Below, in pieces: positions 30,286 through 38,679 of a stretch of 64,000 bases of DNA. Positions within the stretch are counted from its first letter, which is position 1. Every line of letters starts with the position of its first letter. The notes beneath the pieces were generated by a model. The model ran no database searches and was not told the DNA's origin. It was given only the letters and a program-made list of their open reading frames with translations. Both the position numbers and the translations under genes were made by a program. The DNA is from AWTP1-13 sp963840075 (lineage in GTDB: Bacteria > Pseudomonadota > Alphaproteobacteria > Rhizobiales > Hyphomicrobiaceae), in the NCBI GenBank assembly GCA_963840075.1, contig CAWIXS010000011.1:142007-206006 (forward strand), in the 5' to 3' direction.

Positions 30286-30354
30286 TCACTTCTTCTTCTT
30301 CTTCGCGGGCTTCTTCGCAGCGGTCTTCTTCGCGGTCTTCTTCTTCGCAGCCAT
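30286..30354 (-). CDS. 22-residue Lys/Ala-rich peptide (histone H1-tail-like)
   Basis: ATG 30354 to TGA 30286 encodes MAAKKKTAKKTAAKKPAKKK plus KK: 13 lysines in 22 residues, all repeats of AKK-type units as in histone H1 tails and bacterial H1-like proteins. A good ribosome site (GGAAGGA) lies eight bases before the ATG, which argues for real translation. It is upstream of the small secreted protein and 100 bases from the divergent LysR operator. Possible DNA- or RNA-binding peptide; role unknown. Confidence 0.6.
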   Translation of the reverse strand: MAAKKKTAKKTAAKKPAKKKKK

Positions 30355-30452
30355 CGCCGTAGTCCTTCCAGTGAATCACCCGAATCTGGTTCGGGCAATG
30401 TCAATGTGGAAATTTTTGCGCGAGACTACAACTAGATTTTTCCGCTGACGCT

Positions 30453-30469
30453 TATCGATGTTTTCGATA
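30453..30469. promoter_or_regulatory. Inverted repeat operator between LysR gene and divergent genes
   Basis: TATCGA-TGTTT-TCGATA, a perfect 6-base inverted repeat with a 5-base centre, 40 bases before the LysR start. LysR-type regulators bind such T-N11-A dyads and often control a divergent neighbour. Here the divergent side carries the basic peptide and the secreted protein. Confidence 0.5.
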
Positions 30470-30509
30470 GACACACTCAGCATTCGTAACGAACGGGGTT
30501 GCCCCGAGT

Positions 30510-31355
30510 ATGGATATCGCTCTCGCGCGCACGTTCCTGATGGTTGCGGAGACCGGCAGCTTCATCGAGGCCGCACGCAAGTTGAACGTGACGCAGTCGA
30601 CGGTCAGCGCGCGCATCAGGAACCTGGAGGGCCTGTTCGGCCGCGCCCTGTTCGATCGATCCAAGAACGGCGCGGCGCTGACGAGCGCAGGCGAGCAGTT
30701 CCAGAAGCATGCCCTGGCGCTGGTGCGCGCGTGGCAGCATGCCCAGCTCGAGGTCGGCCTGTCGGGACATCATCGCGACCATCTGGCCATCGGTGCGCAG
30801 GCCACGCTATGGGACGGGTTCCTGCTCAAGTGGATCGCCCGCTTCAGGCAAAGCGTTCCCGACGTCGCCATCTCGGCGATCGCAAGCCTGTCGGAGGTGA
30901 TGATCCAGCGCCTTCTGGAAGGCACCCTCGACCTCGCCGTGATGTACCGCCCCGGACAGCCGCCGGGCATGATCATCGAGCATCTTTTCGACGAGGAATT
31001 CGTGCTCGTCACCAGCTGCCTCGACCGGCGGCGCCACTCCAGCGACTACGTCCTGGTCGATTGGGGACCGGAGTTCCAGGCCGAGCATGCGGCCGCCTAT
31101 CCCGACCTCACCAACGCCAGCATCAATCTCGATATGGGCTCCCTCGGCCTAGATTTTATCCTTGCAAATGAAGCCTCTGGCTACTTCCCGCGCCGGCTCG
31201 TCAAGCCGCATCTGAGCCGGGGCCGCCTGCGCATCCCGGCCCGGGCGCGGGCCTTCACCTGTCCGGTCTACATGGTCTATCCGGCAACCCGGGAGGAGAA
31301 AGCCTACGAGCCGATGCTGCATATGTTGCGCCGGGCCGCGGAGCGCCTGGGCTGA
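30510..31355 (+). CDS. LysR family transcriptional regulator
   Basis: 281 residues. N-terminal winged helix-turn-helix: DIALARTFLMVAETGSFIEAA, then LNVTQSTVSARIRNLEG and LFGRALFDRSKNGAALTSAG. The C-terminal effector-binding domain begins HLAIGAQATLWDGFLLKW. Effector unknown. A perfect dyad at 30453-30469 just upstream is a likely autoregulatory operator. Confidence 0.9.
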   Translation: MDIALARTFLMVAETGSFIEAARKLNVTQSTVSARIRNLEGLFGRALFDRSKNGAALTSAGEQFQKHALALVRAWQHAQLEVGLSGHHRDHLAIGAQATLWDGFLLKWIARFRQSVPDVAISAIASLSEVMIQRLLEGTLDLAVMYRPGQPPGMIIEHLFDEEFVLVTSCLDRRRHSSDYVLVDWGPEFQAEHAAAYPDLTNASINLDMGSLGLDFILANEASGYFPRRLVKPHLSRGRLRIPARARAFTCPVYMVYPATREEKAYEPMLHMLRRAAERLG

Positions 31356-31375
31356 GGCACTGCCTTACGAGACGT

Positions 31376-31669
31376 TTACGCCGTCGGCCGCGCCTCGAAC
31401 CCGGCCGGCGGATTGCCGCCCTCCTCCAGGACCTCGATCGACGACACCACGGCCGACGCGGGGCCGGCGTGGCAGCGCCGCAGCATCTCGGCGACGCTTC
31501 CCGCCGCGCCCGAGAGCAGCGCCTCGACCGAGCCGTCGCGGCGGTTGCGCACCCAGCCGGTGAGGCCCAGGCCGCGGGCCTCATCCTCGGCCCAAGAGCG
31601 GTAGCCCACGCCCTGCACCCGGCCCGCGATGCGGACGCGCACCGTGCGCACCTCGCTCCCGCCGCTCAT
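31376..31669 (-). CDS. Acylphosphatase
   Basis: Small alpha/beta enzyme that hydrolyses carboxyl-phosphate anhydrides. 97 residues from ATG 31669 with GGGAGG upstream. Catalytic Arg in GRVQGVGYRSW and catalytic Asn in GWVRNRRDGSVEA are present. It ends near the LysR stop, so the genes converge. Confidence 0.93.
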   Translation of the reverse strand: MSGGSEVRTVRVRIAGRVQGVGYRSWAEDEARGLGLTGWVRNRRDGSVEALLSGAAGSVAEMLRRCHAGPASAVVSSIEVLEEGGNPPAGFEARPTA

Positions 31670-31761
31670 GCGCGCCTCCCTTGCTCGACCTGGCGAATGG
31701 CGAATGGCCAATCGCGAATGGCAAGCTCCACTGGCCAATCGCCAGCTCGCCATTCACCCGA

Positions 31762-33348
31762 TCAATACCCCAGCGCGCAGCCGTCCTTGCGCGGGTCGGA
31801 GGCGCCGGTGAGCACGCCGGTGTCCTGGTCGATGCGCACGATCTGGGCGCCGCCCCAGGGCATGCGGCGCGCGGCCACCCGATGGCCGAGCCCGCGCAGC
31901 CCTGCCACCACCGCCTCGGGCACGGACTCCTCGATGAGCACCGTGTCGCCGTCGAAGAAGACGCGCGGGGTGTCGATCGCCTGCTGCAGGTCCATGCCGT
32001 AGTGGAAGATGTTGGTCATGATGTAGACGTGGCCCATGGGCTGGAAGTGCGCCCCCATGACGCCGAAGGCCATCAGCGGCCTGCCGTCCTTCAGCACCAT
32101 GGCCGGCACCAGGGTGTGCATCGGGCGCTTGCGCGGGGCGATGCAGTTGCGATGTTTCGGGTCGCAAACGAAGCCTTTGCCGCGGTTGTGCAGGACGATG
32201 CCGCTCTTCCTCGTGACGATGCCGGAGCCGAAGGTGTCGTAGAGCGAGTTGATGAACGATACGGCCATCCCGCTCTCGTCGACGACTGCGAAGTAAACAG
32301 TGTCCGAGCCCGGCGGTTCCGGCAGCGGGCCCAGGTCCTCGCGCCGGCGCGTCCTGTCCACGCGGGCGGCGAGATCGTCGATCACGGCATCGCAGAGCAG
32401 GTGCTCCACCGGCACATCGGCCATGTCCGGGTCGGCAACGAAGGTATCGCGCGCCGCGAAGGCGAGCCGCGCCGCCTCCAGTTGCACATGGTAGCGCTCG
32501 ACCGAGACGGGGTCGGCCGGCAGCCCGATGCGCTCCAGCATCTTGAGGAGCATCAGAGCCACGATGCCCTGGTTGCTCGGCGGCAGCTCCCACAGCTCCA
32601 CGCCGCGCCAGGCGAGCGAGATCGGTGCCACGTAGCTCGCGCGCTGGGCGGCGAGGTCGTCGAGCGTATGGAGGCCGCCGAGCGCGCCCAGCGCGCCCAC
32701 GATGTCCTCGGCCACCGCGCCGGCATAGAGCCCCTCGCGTCCCTCGCGGGCGATGGTGCGCAGCGTCTCAGCCAGGGCCGGAAAGCGCATCACCTCGCCG
32801 ACGCGCGGTACGGCGCCATCCTTGAAAAGGTGCATCCTGGCCCCGGCGTGGTGCGAGATGCGCGCAGTGTCCAGCGCCCAGTCGGCGGCGACGCGCGGCG
32901 ACACCGCGAAGCCCTGCTCGGCCAGCGCGACGGCGGGCTCCAGCAGCCGGTCGAGCGGCAGTGTGCCGTAGTCCGCGAGCAGCCGCGTCCAGCCGTCGAC
33001 GGCGCCGGGCACCGTCACGGCGTGCACGCTGGTCGGCTCGATGCGCGCGAGCCCGGACTGGGCGAGCCACTCGGGCGTGGCGCCGGCGGGCGCGCGGCCG
33101 GCGGCGTTGAGCGCGATGGGTTTGGCGAGCCCAGGCTTGGCGATAAGCGCGAAGCAGTCGCCGCCGATGCCCGTCATGTGCGGCTCCACCACGGCCAGCA
33201 CCGCGGCGGCGGCGATGGCCGCATCGACGGCATTGCCGCCGGCTTTGAGGACCTCGACGGCCGTCAGGCTCGCCATGGGGTGCGACGTGGCGCACATGGC
33301 GCGGCGCCCATAGACGGCTGAGCGCCCGGGAAAGTGGAAGTTGCGCAT
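31762..33348 (-). CDS. Gamma-glutamyltransferase family protein
   Basis: Ntn-hydrolase of the GGT family, 528 residues, autoprocessed into two subunits. The large-subunit features AMCATSHPMASLTAVEVL, GGNAVDAAIAAAAVLAVVEP and MTGIGGDCFAL are present. The catalytic Thr is expected in SDTVYFAVVD (about residue 340), followed by SFINSLYDTFGSGIV and NRGKGF. The canonical H/SxxTTHLS pattern is weaker than in glutathione-specific GGT, so other gamma-glutamyl or acylase substrates are possible. No signal peptide at ATG 33348, so it may be cytoplasmic. Confidence 0.88.
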   Translation of the reverse strand: MRNFHFPGRSAVYGRRAMCATSHPMASLTAVEVLKAGGNAVDAAIAAAAVLAVVEPHMTGIGGDCFALIAKPGLAKPIALNAAGRAPAGATPEWLAQSGLARIEPTSVHAVTVPGAVDGWTRLLADYGTLPLDRLLEPAVALAEQGFAVSPRVAADWALDTARISHHAGARMHLFKDGAVPRVGEVMRFPALAETLRTIAREGREGLYAGAVAEDIVGALGALGGLHTLDDLAAQRASYVAPISLAWRGVELWELPPSNQGIVALMLLKMLERIGLPADPVSVERYHVQLEAARLAFAARDTFVADPDMADVPVEHLLCDAVIDDLAARVDRTRRREDLGPLPEPPGSDTVYFAVVDESGMAVSFINSLYDTFGSGIVTRKSGIVLHNRGKGFVCDPKHRNCIAPRKRPMHTLVPAMVLKDGRPLMAFGVMGAHFQPMGHVYIMTNIFHYGMDLQQAIDTPRVFFDGDTVLIEESVPEAVVAGLRGLGHRVAARRMPWGGAQIVRIDQDTGVLTGASDPRKDGCALGY

Positions 33349-33545
33349 GGAGTCCCCGGTGTTTGGGAGAGTGCCCGTGGAGCCGGGCGTGGAGAACGAA
33401 GTCTTAAGGAAGGATGCGGGGTTGGCGCAAGCGGCGGAGATCGCGTTCAGGGGCACCGCAGCATTGCATTGCAGTTGGCTTGGGGTGGCATGGCGTGATC
33501 CCTGCTGCACTGATGAACGGGGGAGGTGCTCATGGTCGCCAAGCG

Positions 33546-33741
33546 GCCTCGAAGACGCGCAAAGCCTACGTCTGGTCGGCGCGCCATTACGCCTCAAACG
33601 ACTCGAGCGAGGCCCTCCCGCCGCTCGGCCAGCGCTTGGGGCTGCGCGCCGGCTTCGATGTCTCCCCGCTCCTCCCCCGTGAACCAGGTCATCCTGAAGT
33701 CGAAGCCGTTGGGCCTGCGGCTTCGCCTCGACCGAACCTAG
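33546..33741 (+). pseudogene. Remnant of a conserved hypothetical gene
   Basis: The only recognisable content of the 389-base spacer between the ggt start and the next gene. One frame gives YVWSARHYASND and LPPLGQRLGLRAGFDVSP. A second continues SSPVNQVILKSKPLG. Together they resemble the segment 'ARHYAS ... LPPMGQRFRLKASFDIS ... NQVIL' that I recall from hypothetical proteins in soil bacteria. The start, the C-terminus and frame continuity are missing, so this is a decayed fragment. Confidence 0.4.
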
Positions 33742-34696
33742 AGGTGCACCAAAAGGAACCGGCCGATCTCCACCCGCCCCGCCCGGAGCGCGGTCCGCAG
33801 CGACGGCGCATTTTTCGGCGAGATCGTACCCATGAGAATGGCCGCCGGATCGGCCTCGGCCACGGATCGCGCGAAGCGCTGGTGCACGGCCGGGCCGAGC
33901 CGGTGGCCGCGCGCGCCCTGCGTCAGCACGATCTCCACCACCTGGAGCCCGCGCACGCCGGCGAGCCTATCGCGCCGCGCCGCAATCAGGCCACTCCAGG
34001 CGCCGTCGACGAGGACCTCGCAGAGCAGGCCCTGCTCCAGGCACTGCGCCAGCGTCTCGCGCGCCTCGGCGCCAATCTCGCCCCGCAGGAAGGGCCGCGC
34101 GTCGAGCATCTGCTCGTAGGCCGCCTCGTAGCGCGAGTAGAAGTCGAGGCTGGTGGGGCGCCGCAGCTCGATGCGATCGAGACCGGGGGCATCGGCCCGC
34201 TCGGCCACAATCCGGGCAGGCGCGGCAATAAGATGCGTGTCGGTGCGCGCAGCCGGCGCCTGCAACGGCAGATGCGACGCGTGGAAGAAATGGAGCGCTC
34301 GCGGCCGGAATTCCTCGAAGGCTCGGGCGATCCCCTCGGAGATCGGGCCCCAGTCGGCAATCGACCCGGGCGGCGCGCTCGCACACCGGATCTTCACGAA
34401 GGGAAAGCCGCCGGATGGGTCGGGGAAGTCGATATGGGCGATGCAACGGACCCCACCAACGTCGATGAGCCTTCCCTTGTAGCTTGCGGCGGGTAGCGCC
34501 AGCCCATGCATGACCTCGGGACCCGCTGCGCCTCTGCCTCGTCGGCGATGGTCTGCACGCTGGCTCTCACGGCCTCCAGCAGATCAGTCTCGAGCTTCGC
34601 GCCTCGCCACTCCCGGACCAGTGGACGCGCTTGCGCCATGGCGCAGCCCGCAAACTCGCGCTCGAGGCTGGTGACATCCTGCGCGGGAGCGGTCAT
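33738..34696 (-). CDS. GNAT-like protein of unknown function, apparent frameshift near 34510
   Basis: The main frame (33738-34511, 257 residues) begins MHGLALPAASYKGRLIDVGG. Its C-terminal half looks like an acyltransferase fold: VVEIVLTQGARGHRLGPAVH resembles the acetyl-CoA-binding motif A, followed by ILMGTISPKNAPSLRTALRAG. Directly upstream, another frame from ATG 34696 encodes a helical coding-like stretch (TAPAQDVTSLEREFAGCAMA to ADEAEAQRVPR) that runs into it. A one-base loss near 34510 would fuse the two into a ~318-residue protein. Without it, translation could start at 34511. No named family recognised. Confidence 0.6.
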
Positions 34697-34942
34697 TGGG
34701 GCCTGCCCTTGATGAAGACGCTTGTCGGGCCTACCCGGCCTTCGCCCTACGGTATTCCCACATTTCGATTGCCAGCACCGCACTACATGATTTAAGCGCC
34801 GCCAGTGCGCGCGATTCGCGGGGGCCCTGTGGCAAGCAGCACCCCGCCACCCCTCCTACTGACAATCGGCGATCCGTCCCCGTCAGCGCCGCCGCCCGCA
34901 TCTTCTGGCCTGACGCGCCAGCGTTCCGGCACCTGTAAGCGC

Positions 34943-35581
34943 TCACCGCCGCTTGGGAGGGGCTACAAGGGCATCGACCAGCGTCGCCGCCAGCCATTCC
35001 TGATATTTGTCGGGGCTCCAGCCACCGACCTCGACCAGCATGCGGTAGACCTCGCGCCCCGTGTACATCCACATGATCCGGCGCGCGTCCTCCGTCGCGA
35101 GCCCCGGCTTGATCCGGCTGCTGGTCACAAGCGCCTCCAGGCGGTCGCGCTGCATGTCGTAGCGCATCGCCTCGAACTCCTCCTCCAGCTGCCTCAGCGC
35201 CGGCGAGAAGGAGGAAACGCCGCGTAGCCCACCGAGCTCGGCGTTTTCGCTCTCATAGATGGCCCGCGCCACCCTGGCCGTCCTCGCCACCCGCTCGACC
35301 GGGTCGGAGATACCGTCGAGAAGCGACTGCGCCTCGCGGAAGCGCGGGCCGAACAGGGCGGCCCGCATCAGCTCCCGCAGGATGCCCTCCTTCGACCCGA
35401 AGACGGCGTAGACAGTGGATACGGAGACTGCGGCCCGGGCCGCGATCTCCGTGATCGTCACCTTGTCCACGCCGTGCCCTGAAAAGAGATCGCGAGCGGC
35501 ATCGAGCACGGAGACGCGGTTGGCGGCGGCAGCCTCGGCGCGTTGTCGAGAAGCATAGGGGCGGCGCTTGGGTGTTGACAT
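34943..35581 (-). CDS. TetR/AcrR family transcriptional regulator
   Basis: 212 residues. Typical N-terminal helix-turn-helix: SVLDAARDLFSGHGVDKVTI, then AARAAVSVSTVYAVFGSKEG. C-terminal ligand domain of TetR_C type. Start ATG 35581 sits at the edge of an A/T-rich patch that likely holds its operator. Divergent from the DUF998 membrane protein 77 bases away, a common regulator-target layout. Confidence 0.9.
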   Translation of the reverse strand: MSTPKRRPYASRQRAEAAAANRVSVLDAARDLFSGHGVDKVTITEIAARAAVSVSTVYAVFGSKEGILRELMRAALFGPRFREAQSLLDGISDPVERVARTARVARAIYESENAELGGLRGVSSFSPALRQLEEEFEAMRYDMQRDRLEALVTSSRIKPGLATEDARRIMWMYTGREVYRMLVEVGGWSPDKYQEWLAATLVDALVAPPKRR

Positions 35582-35587
35582 TAAATA

Positions 35588-35597
35588 TAGTTTACTA
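35588..35597. promoter_or_regulatory. Possible TetR operator/promoter patch
   Basis: TAGT-TT-ACTA dyad inside an unusually A/T-rich stretch (35580-35600) between the TetR gene and the divergent DUF998 gene. Short dyad, position-based inference. Confidence 0.3.
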
Positions 35598-35657
35598 CAT
35601 CCAATATGGACGGCAACGCGAAGTCGGATGATGCTGCAGGAGAAGGGGCGCGGTCGC

Positions 35658-36326
35658 ATGGGACACGCAGCAACAGAAGCCGTCGTCGCTGGATGGTCCG
35701 CGACCGCCGCCCGCATCGCCATGGCCGCGATCGCACTATCGCTGTCTGCACTGACGCTCCTCCATGTCCTCAGCCCCGAGTATGCGTGGTCGTGGCGGAT
35801 GGTGAGCGAGTACGCCAACGGACGCTATCCATGGCTGCTCACCCTCGTCTTTCTCAGCTGGGCCGCTGGCTCCTTCGCGTTGCTCTGGGCGATCCGGCCG
35901 CTCGGTGCTACCGCTCTCGGCAAAGCGGGGTTCGCCTTCCTTCTCCTGGCCGGCATCGGGCAGGTGATGGGCGGCGCCTTCGACATCAACCACAAGCTGC
36001 ACGGGCCGGCGGCGATCGTCGGCATTCCGAGCCTCTGCGTCGCCGCCGGGCTGGTGACCATGGCGATGGCGCGGCACGGCGACATCGCGGCGCCGCCGCT
36101 GTGGACCGCGCACCTGCCCTGGATCAGCTTCGCTCTGATGCTCGCCGCATTCGCGCTGTTCCTCTCGGCGCTGACGCGCGCAGGTGTGGATCTGTCGGCG
36201 CAGACGGGCCCGCTCGCCGATCTGCCCGCCGGTGTCAGCGGCTATGTCGGCTGGGCAAACCGGCTCATCTTCGCGTCGACCTATCTCTGGGTCGTGCTGG
36301 CCGCGCTGGCAGTCATCCGGCGCTGA
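35658..36326 (+). CDS. DUF998 family membrane protein
   Basis: 222-residue membrane protein with about six predicted helices (ARIAMAAIALSLSALTLLHVL, YPWLLTLVFLSWAAGSFALLWA, GFAFLLLAGIGQVMGG, IVGIPSLCVAAGLVTMAMA, WISFALMLAAFALFL, LIFASTYLWVVLAALAVI). The SPEYAWSWRMVSEYANG segment between helices 1 and 2 is characteristic of DUF998. Function unknown. Start ATG 35658 has GGAGAAGGGG upstream. Likely target of the divergent TetR regulator. Confidence 0.85.
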   Translation: MGHAATEAVVAGWSATAARIAMAAIALSLSALTLLHVLSPEYAWSWRMVSEYANGRYPWLLTLVFLSWAAGSFALLWAIRPLGATALGKAGFAFLLLAGIGQVMGGAFDINHKLHGPAAIVGIPSLCVAAGLVTMAMARHGDIAAPPLWTAHLPWISFALMLAAFALFLSALTRAGVDLSAQTGPLADLPAGVSGYVGWANRLIFASTYLWVVLAALAVIRR

Positions 36327-36379
36327 GCGAGAATAGGCCGCCGGCCAGCAGACCTGCCCCGCCATCGCCGCCGCCGGCG

Positions 36380-38398
36380 TCACGCGAACTCCATGATCAC
36401 CGCATCGACCGCGAGGCTGTCGCCGGGCTTGGCCTTGATGGACTTGACCACGGCGTCGCGCTCCGCACGCAGGATGTTCTCCATCTTCATGGCCTCCACC
36501 ACGCAGAGCGCCTCGCCCCCCTTCACCTCCTGGCCTTCCGCGACGTTGATCGCCTTCACCAGGCCCGGCATGGGGCAGAGCAGCAGCTTGGAGGTGTCGG
36601 CGGCCGCCTTCTCGGGCATCAGCGCCGCCAGCTGAGCCTCGCGCTCGGTGTAGACCCGGGTCTTGGCGCGCGTGCCGCGGTAGGCGAGGTCGTAGCCGTT
36701 GAGGATGGGGCGCACCTGCACCGCCACGGGCCGGTCGCCCACCTTGCCGCGCCACACCGGGTTGCCGGGCCACCAGTCGGCGTCGACATCGAGCGTGGTG
36801 CGGCGGATGCCCTTGGCGTCCACCAGCGTCACTCTGGTGGGATACCCCAGCGTGCCCTCCACGCGCGCCGCAACCAGCGCGCCGCCCACGTCGGCGATGC
36901 GGCGCTCGGAGAAGCGCACCGGCGGCCCAGCCATCTGGTGCGTGATCGCGCGCCGGCGCGTGTTGCTGAGGTGGTCGACGGCCACTGCCACCGCCGCCAG
37001 CACGTCGAGGTCCTCGCCGTCGGCCGCGTGTGGCTTGAACCCGCCCTTGTACTCCTCGGCGATGAAGCCGGTGGAAAGCCGGCCCTCGCGCCAGCGCGGA
37101 TGCTGCATCAGGGCGGCGAGGAACGGGATATTGTGCTCCACCCCGTCGATCACGAAGGCGTCGAGCGCCTCGGCCTGCAGGTCGATGGCGGCCTGCCGCG
37201 TGGGCCCGTGCGTGACGAGCTTGGCGATCATGGAATCGTAGAACATGGAGATCTCGGCGCCTTCGAACACGCCGGTGTCGGTGCGCACCGTGCCGCCGTC
37301 GGCCTCGCCTTCAGCGGGCGGGCGGTAGCGCGCGAGCCGACCGATCGAGGGCAGGAAGTTGCGGAACGGGTCCTCGGCGTAGATGCGCGTCTCCACCGCC
37401 CAGCCTTTCAGGACCACGTCCTGCTGCCGGATCGTCAGCTTCTCGCCGGCTGCCACGCGGATCATCTGCTCGACGAGGTCGATGCCCGTCACCAGCTCGG
37501 TGACGGGGTGCTCCACCTGCAGGCGCGTGTTCATCTCCAGGAAGTAGAAGGTCCTGTCCTGGCCGGCCACGAACTCCACCGTGCCGGCGCTGTCGTAGCC
37601 CACCGCCTTGGCGAGGGCGACCGCCTGCTCGCCCATCACCTTGCGGGCCTTGGCATCCAGCAGCGGCGAGGGCGCCTCCTCCACGACCTTCTGGTTGCGG
37701 CGTTGAATCGAGCACTCCCGCTCACCCAGATGGATGACGTTCCCGTGCTTGTCGCCCAGCACCTGGATCTCGATATGCCGGGGGTTCTGGATGAACCTCT
37801 CGATGAACACGCGGTCGTCCCCGAAGCTCGACCTGGCCTCCGAGCGCGCCAGGGGGAAGCCCTCCTGCACCTCCCTCGCCGTGTAGGCGACGCGCATGCC
37901 CTTGCCGCCGCCGCCGGCCGACGCCTTGATCATCACGGGGTAGCCGATCTCGCCGGCGATCTGCACCGCCTCCTTTGTGTCGGCGATCTCGCCCAGGTAG
38001 CCCGGCACGGTCGATACCCTGGCTTTGGCCGCCGCCTTCTTGCTTTCGATCTTGTCGCCCATGGCGGCGATCGCCTTGGGGTTGGGCCCGATGAACACGA
38101 TGCCGGCCTCGGCGAGCGCAACGGGGAATGCTGCACGCTCGCTGAGGAAGCCGTAGCCCGGATGCACCGCCTCGGCGCCGGTCTGCCGGCAGGCCTCGAT
38201 GATCTTGTCGATGACCAGATAGGACTGTGCCGCCGGCGCCGGCCCGATGGCGACCGCCTCCTCCGCCATCTCGACGTGGAGCGCGTCGCGGTCGGCCTCG
38301 GAGTAGACCGCCACCGTGCCGATGCCGAGCTTGCGCGCCGACTTGATGACGCGGCAAGCGATCTCGCCGCGGTTGGCGATCAGGATCTTCTTGAACAT
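36380..38398 (-). CDS. pccA: Acetyl/propionyl-CoA carboxylase biotin-containing alpha subunit
   Basis: Biotin-dependent carboxylase subunit, 672 residues. Biotin carboxylase domain starts FKKILIANRGEIACRVIKSA, with ATP-grasp loop KASAGGGGKGMRVAY and EMNTRLQVEHPVTE. The middle region carries the BT-type linker of propionyl-CoA carboxylases. The biotinyl domain has the EAMKMEN site near the C-terminus. Length and the linker favour PccA over acetyl-CoA carboxylase AccC. The beta subunit is not in the window. It would carry propionyl-CoA, as produced by the threonine route at 48-52 kb, to methylmalonyl-CoA. Start ATG 38398. Confidence 0.93.
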   Translation of the reverse strand: MFKKILIANRGEIACRVIKSARKLGIGTVAVYSEADRDALHVEMAEEAVAIGPAPAAQSYLVIDKIIEACRQTGAEAVHPGYGFLSERAAFPVALAEAGIVFIGPNPKAIAAMGDKIESKKAAAKARVSTVPGYLGEIADTKEAVQIAGEIGYPVMIKASAGGGGKGMRVAYTAREVQEGFPLARSEARSSFGDDRVFIERFIQNPRHIEIQVLGDKHGNVIHLGERECSIQRRNQKVVEEAPSPLLDAKARKVMGEQAVALAKAVGYDSAGTVEFVAGQDRTFYFLEMNTRLQVEHPVTELVTGIDLVEQMIRVAAGEKLTIRQQDVVLKGWAVETRIYAEDPFRNFLPSIGRLARYRPPAEGEADGGTVRTDTGVFEGAEISMFYDSMIAKLVTHGPTRQAAIDLQAEALDAFVIDGVEHNIPFLAALMQHPRWREGRLSTGFIAEEYKGGFKPHAADGEDLDVLAAVAVAVDHLSNTRRRAITHQMAGPPVRFSERRIADVGGALVAARVEGTLGYPTRVTLVDAKGIRRTTLDVDADWWPGNPVWRGKVGDRPVAVQVRPILNGYDLAYRGTRAKTRVYTEREAQLAALMPEKAAADTSKLLLCPMPGLVKAINVAEGQEVKGGEALCVVEAMKMENILRAERDAVVKSIKAKPGDSLAVDAVIMEFA

Positions 38399-38470
38399 GG
38401 AGGGGTCAGACCCCTGACCTCGACGTTGAAGCAGAGCCGCGACGGTAGCGGTCAGGGGTCCGACCCCTAC
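38399..38470. repeat. GGGTCAGACCC-type inverted repeat upstream of pccA
   Basis: AGGGGTCAGACCCCTGACC and GGTCAGGGGTCCGACCCCT form inverted arms with one mismatch. They sit directly before the pccA ATG, so they would be in the leader RNA. Same family as copies at 47158, 52256 and 53302. Confidence 0.65.
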
Positions 38471-38679
38471 GCGTCTTGCCCAGGACGCGCGACTGTAGCC
38501 GCAGGTCGGCCCGCCGCGCCAGCGCAAGGAGCCTACCGCAGGCTGCACCAGCGCGTAGTGCGCCGTATCCCTATTCGGGGCTCTTGGTTACGGGGGCGTT
38601 ACGAAAGCGGGATTCGCCGCCCCCCGCTTCGGCGTCGACGATGGAGCGCCGGCGCTTGCGCGGGGTTTGCCGCGCTCCG

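Noticed and set aside
31681..33321. 546-codon plus-strand frame opposite the gamma-glutamyltransferase gene
   Set aside because: Antisense shadow; no recognisable domain.
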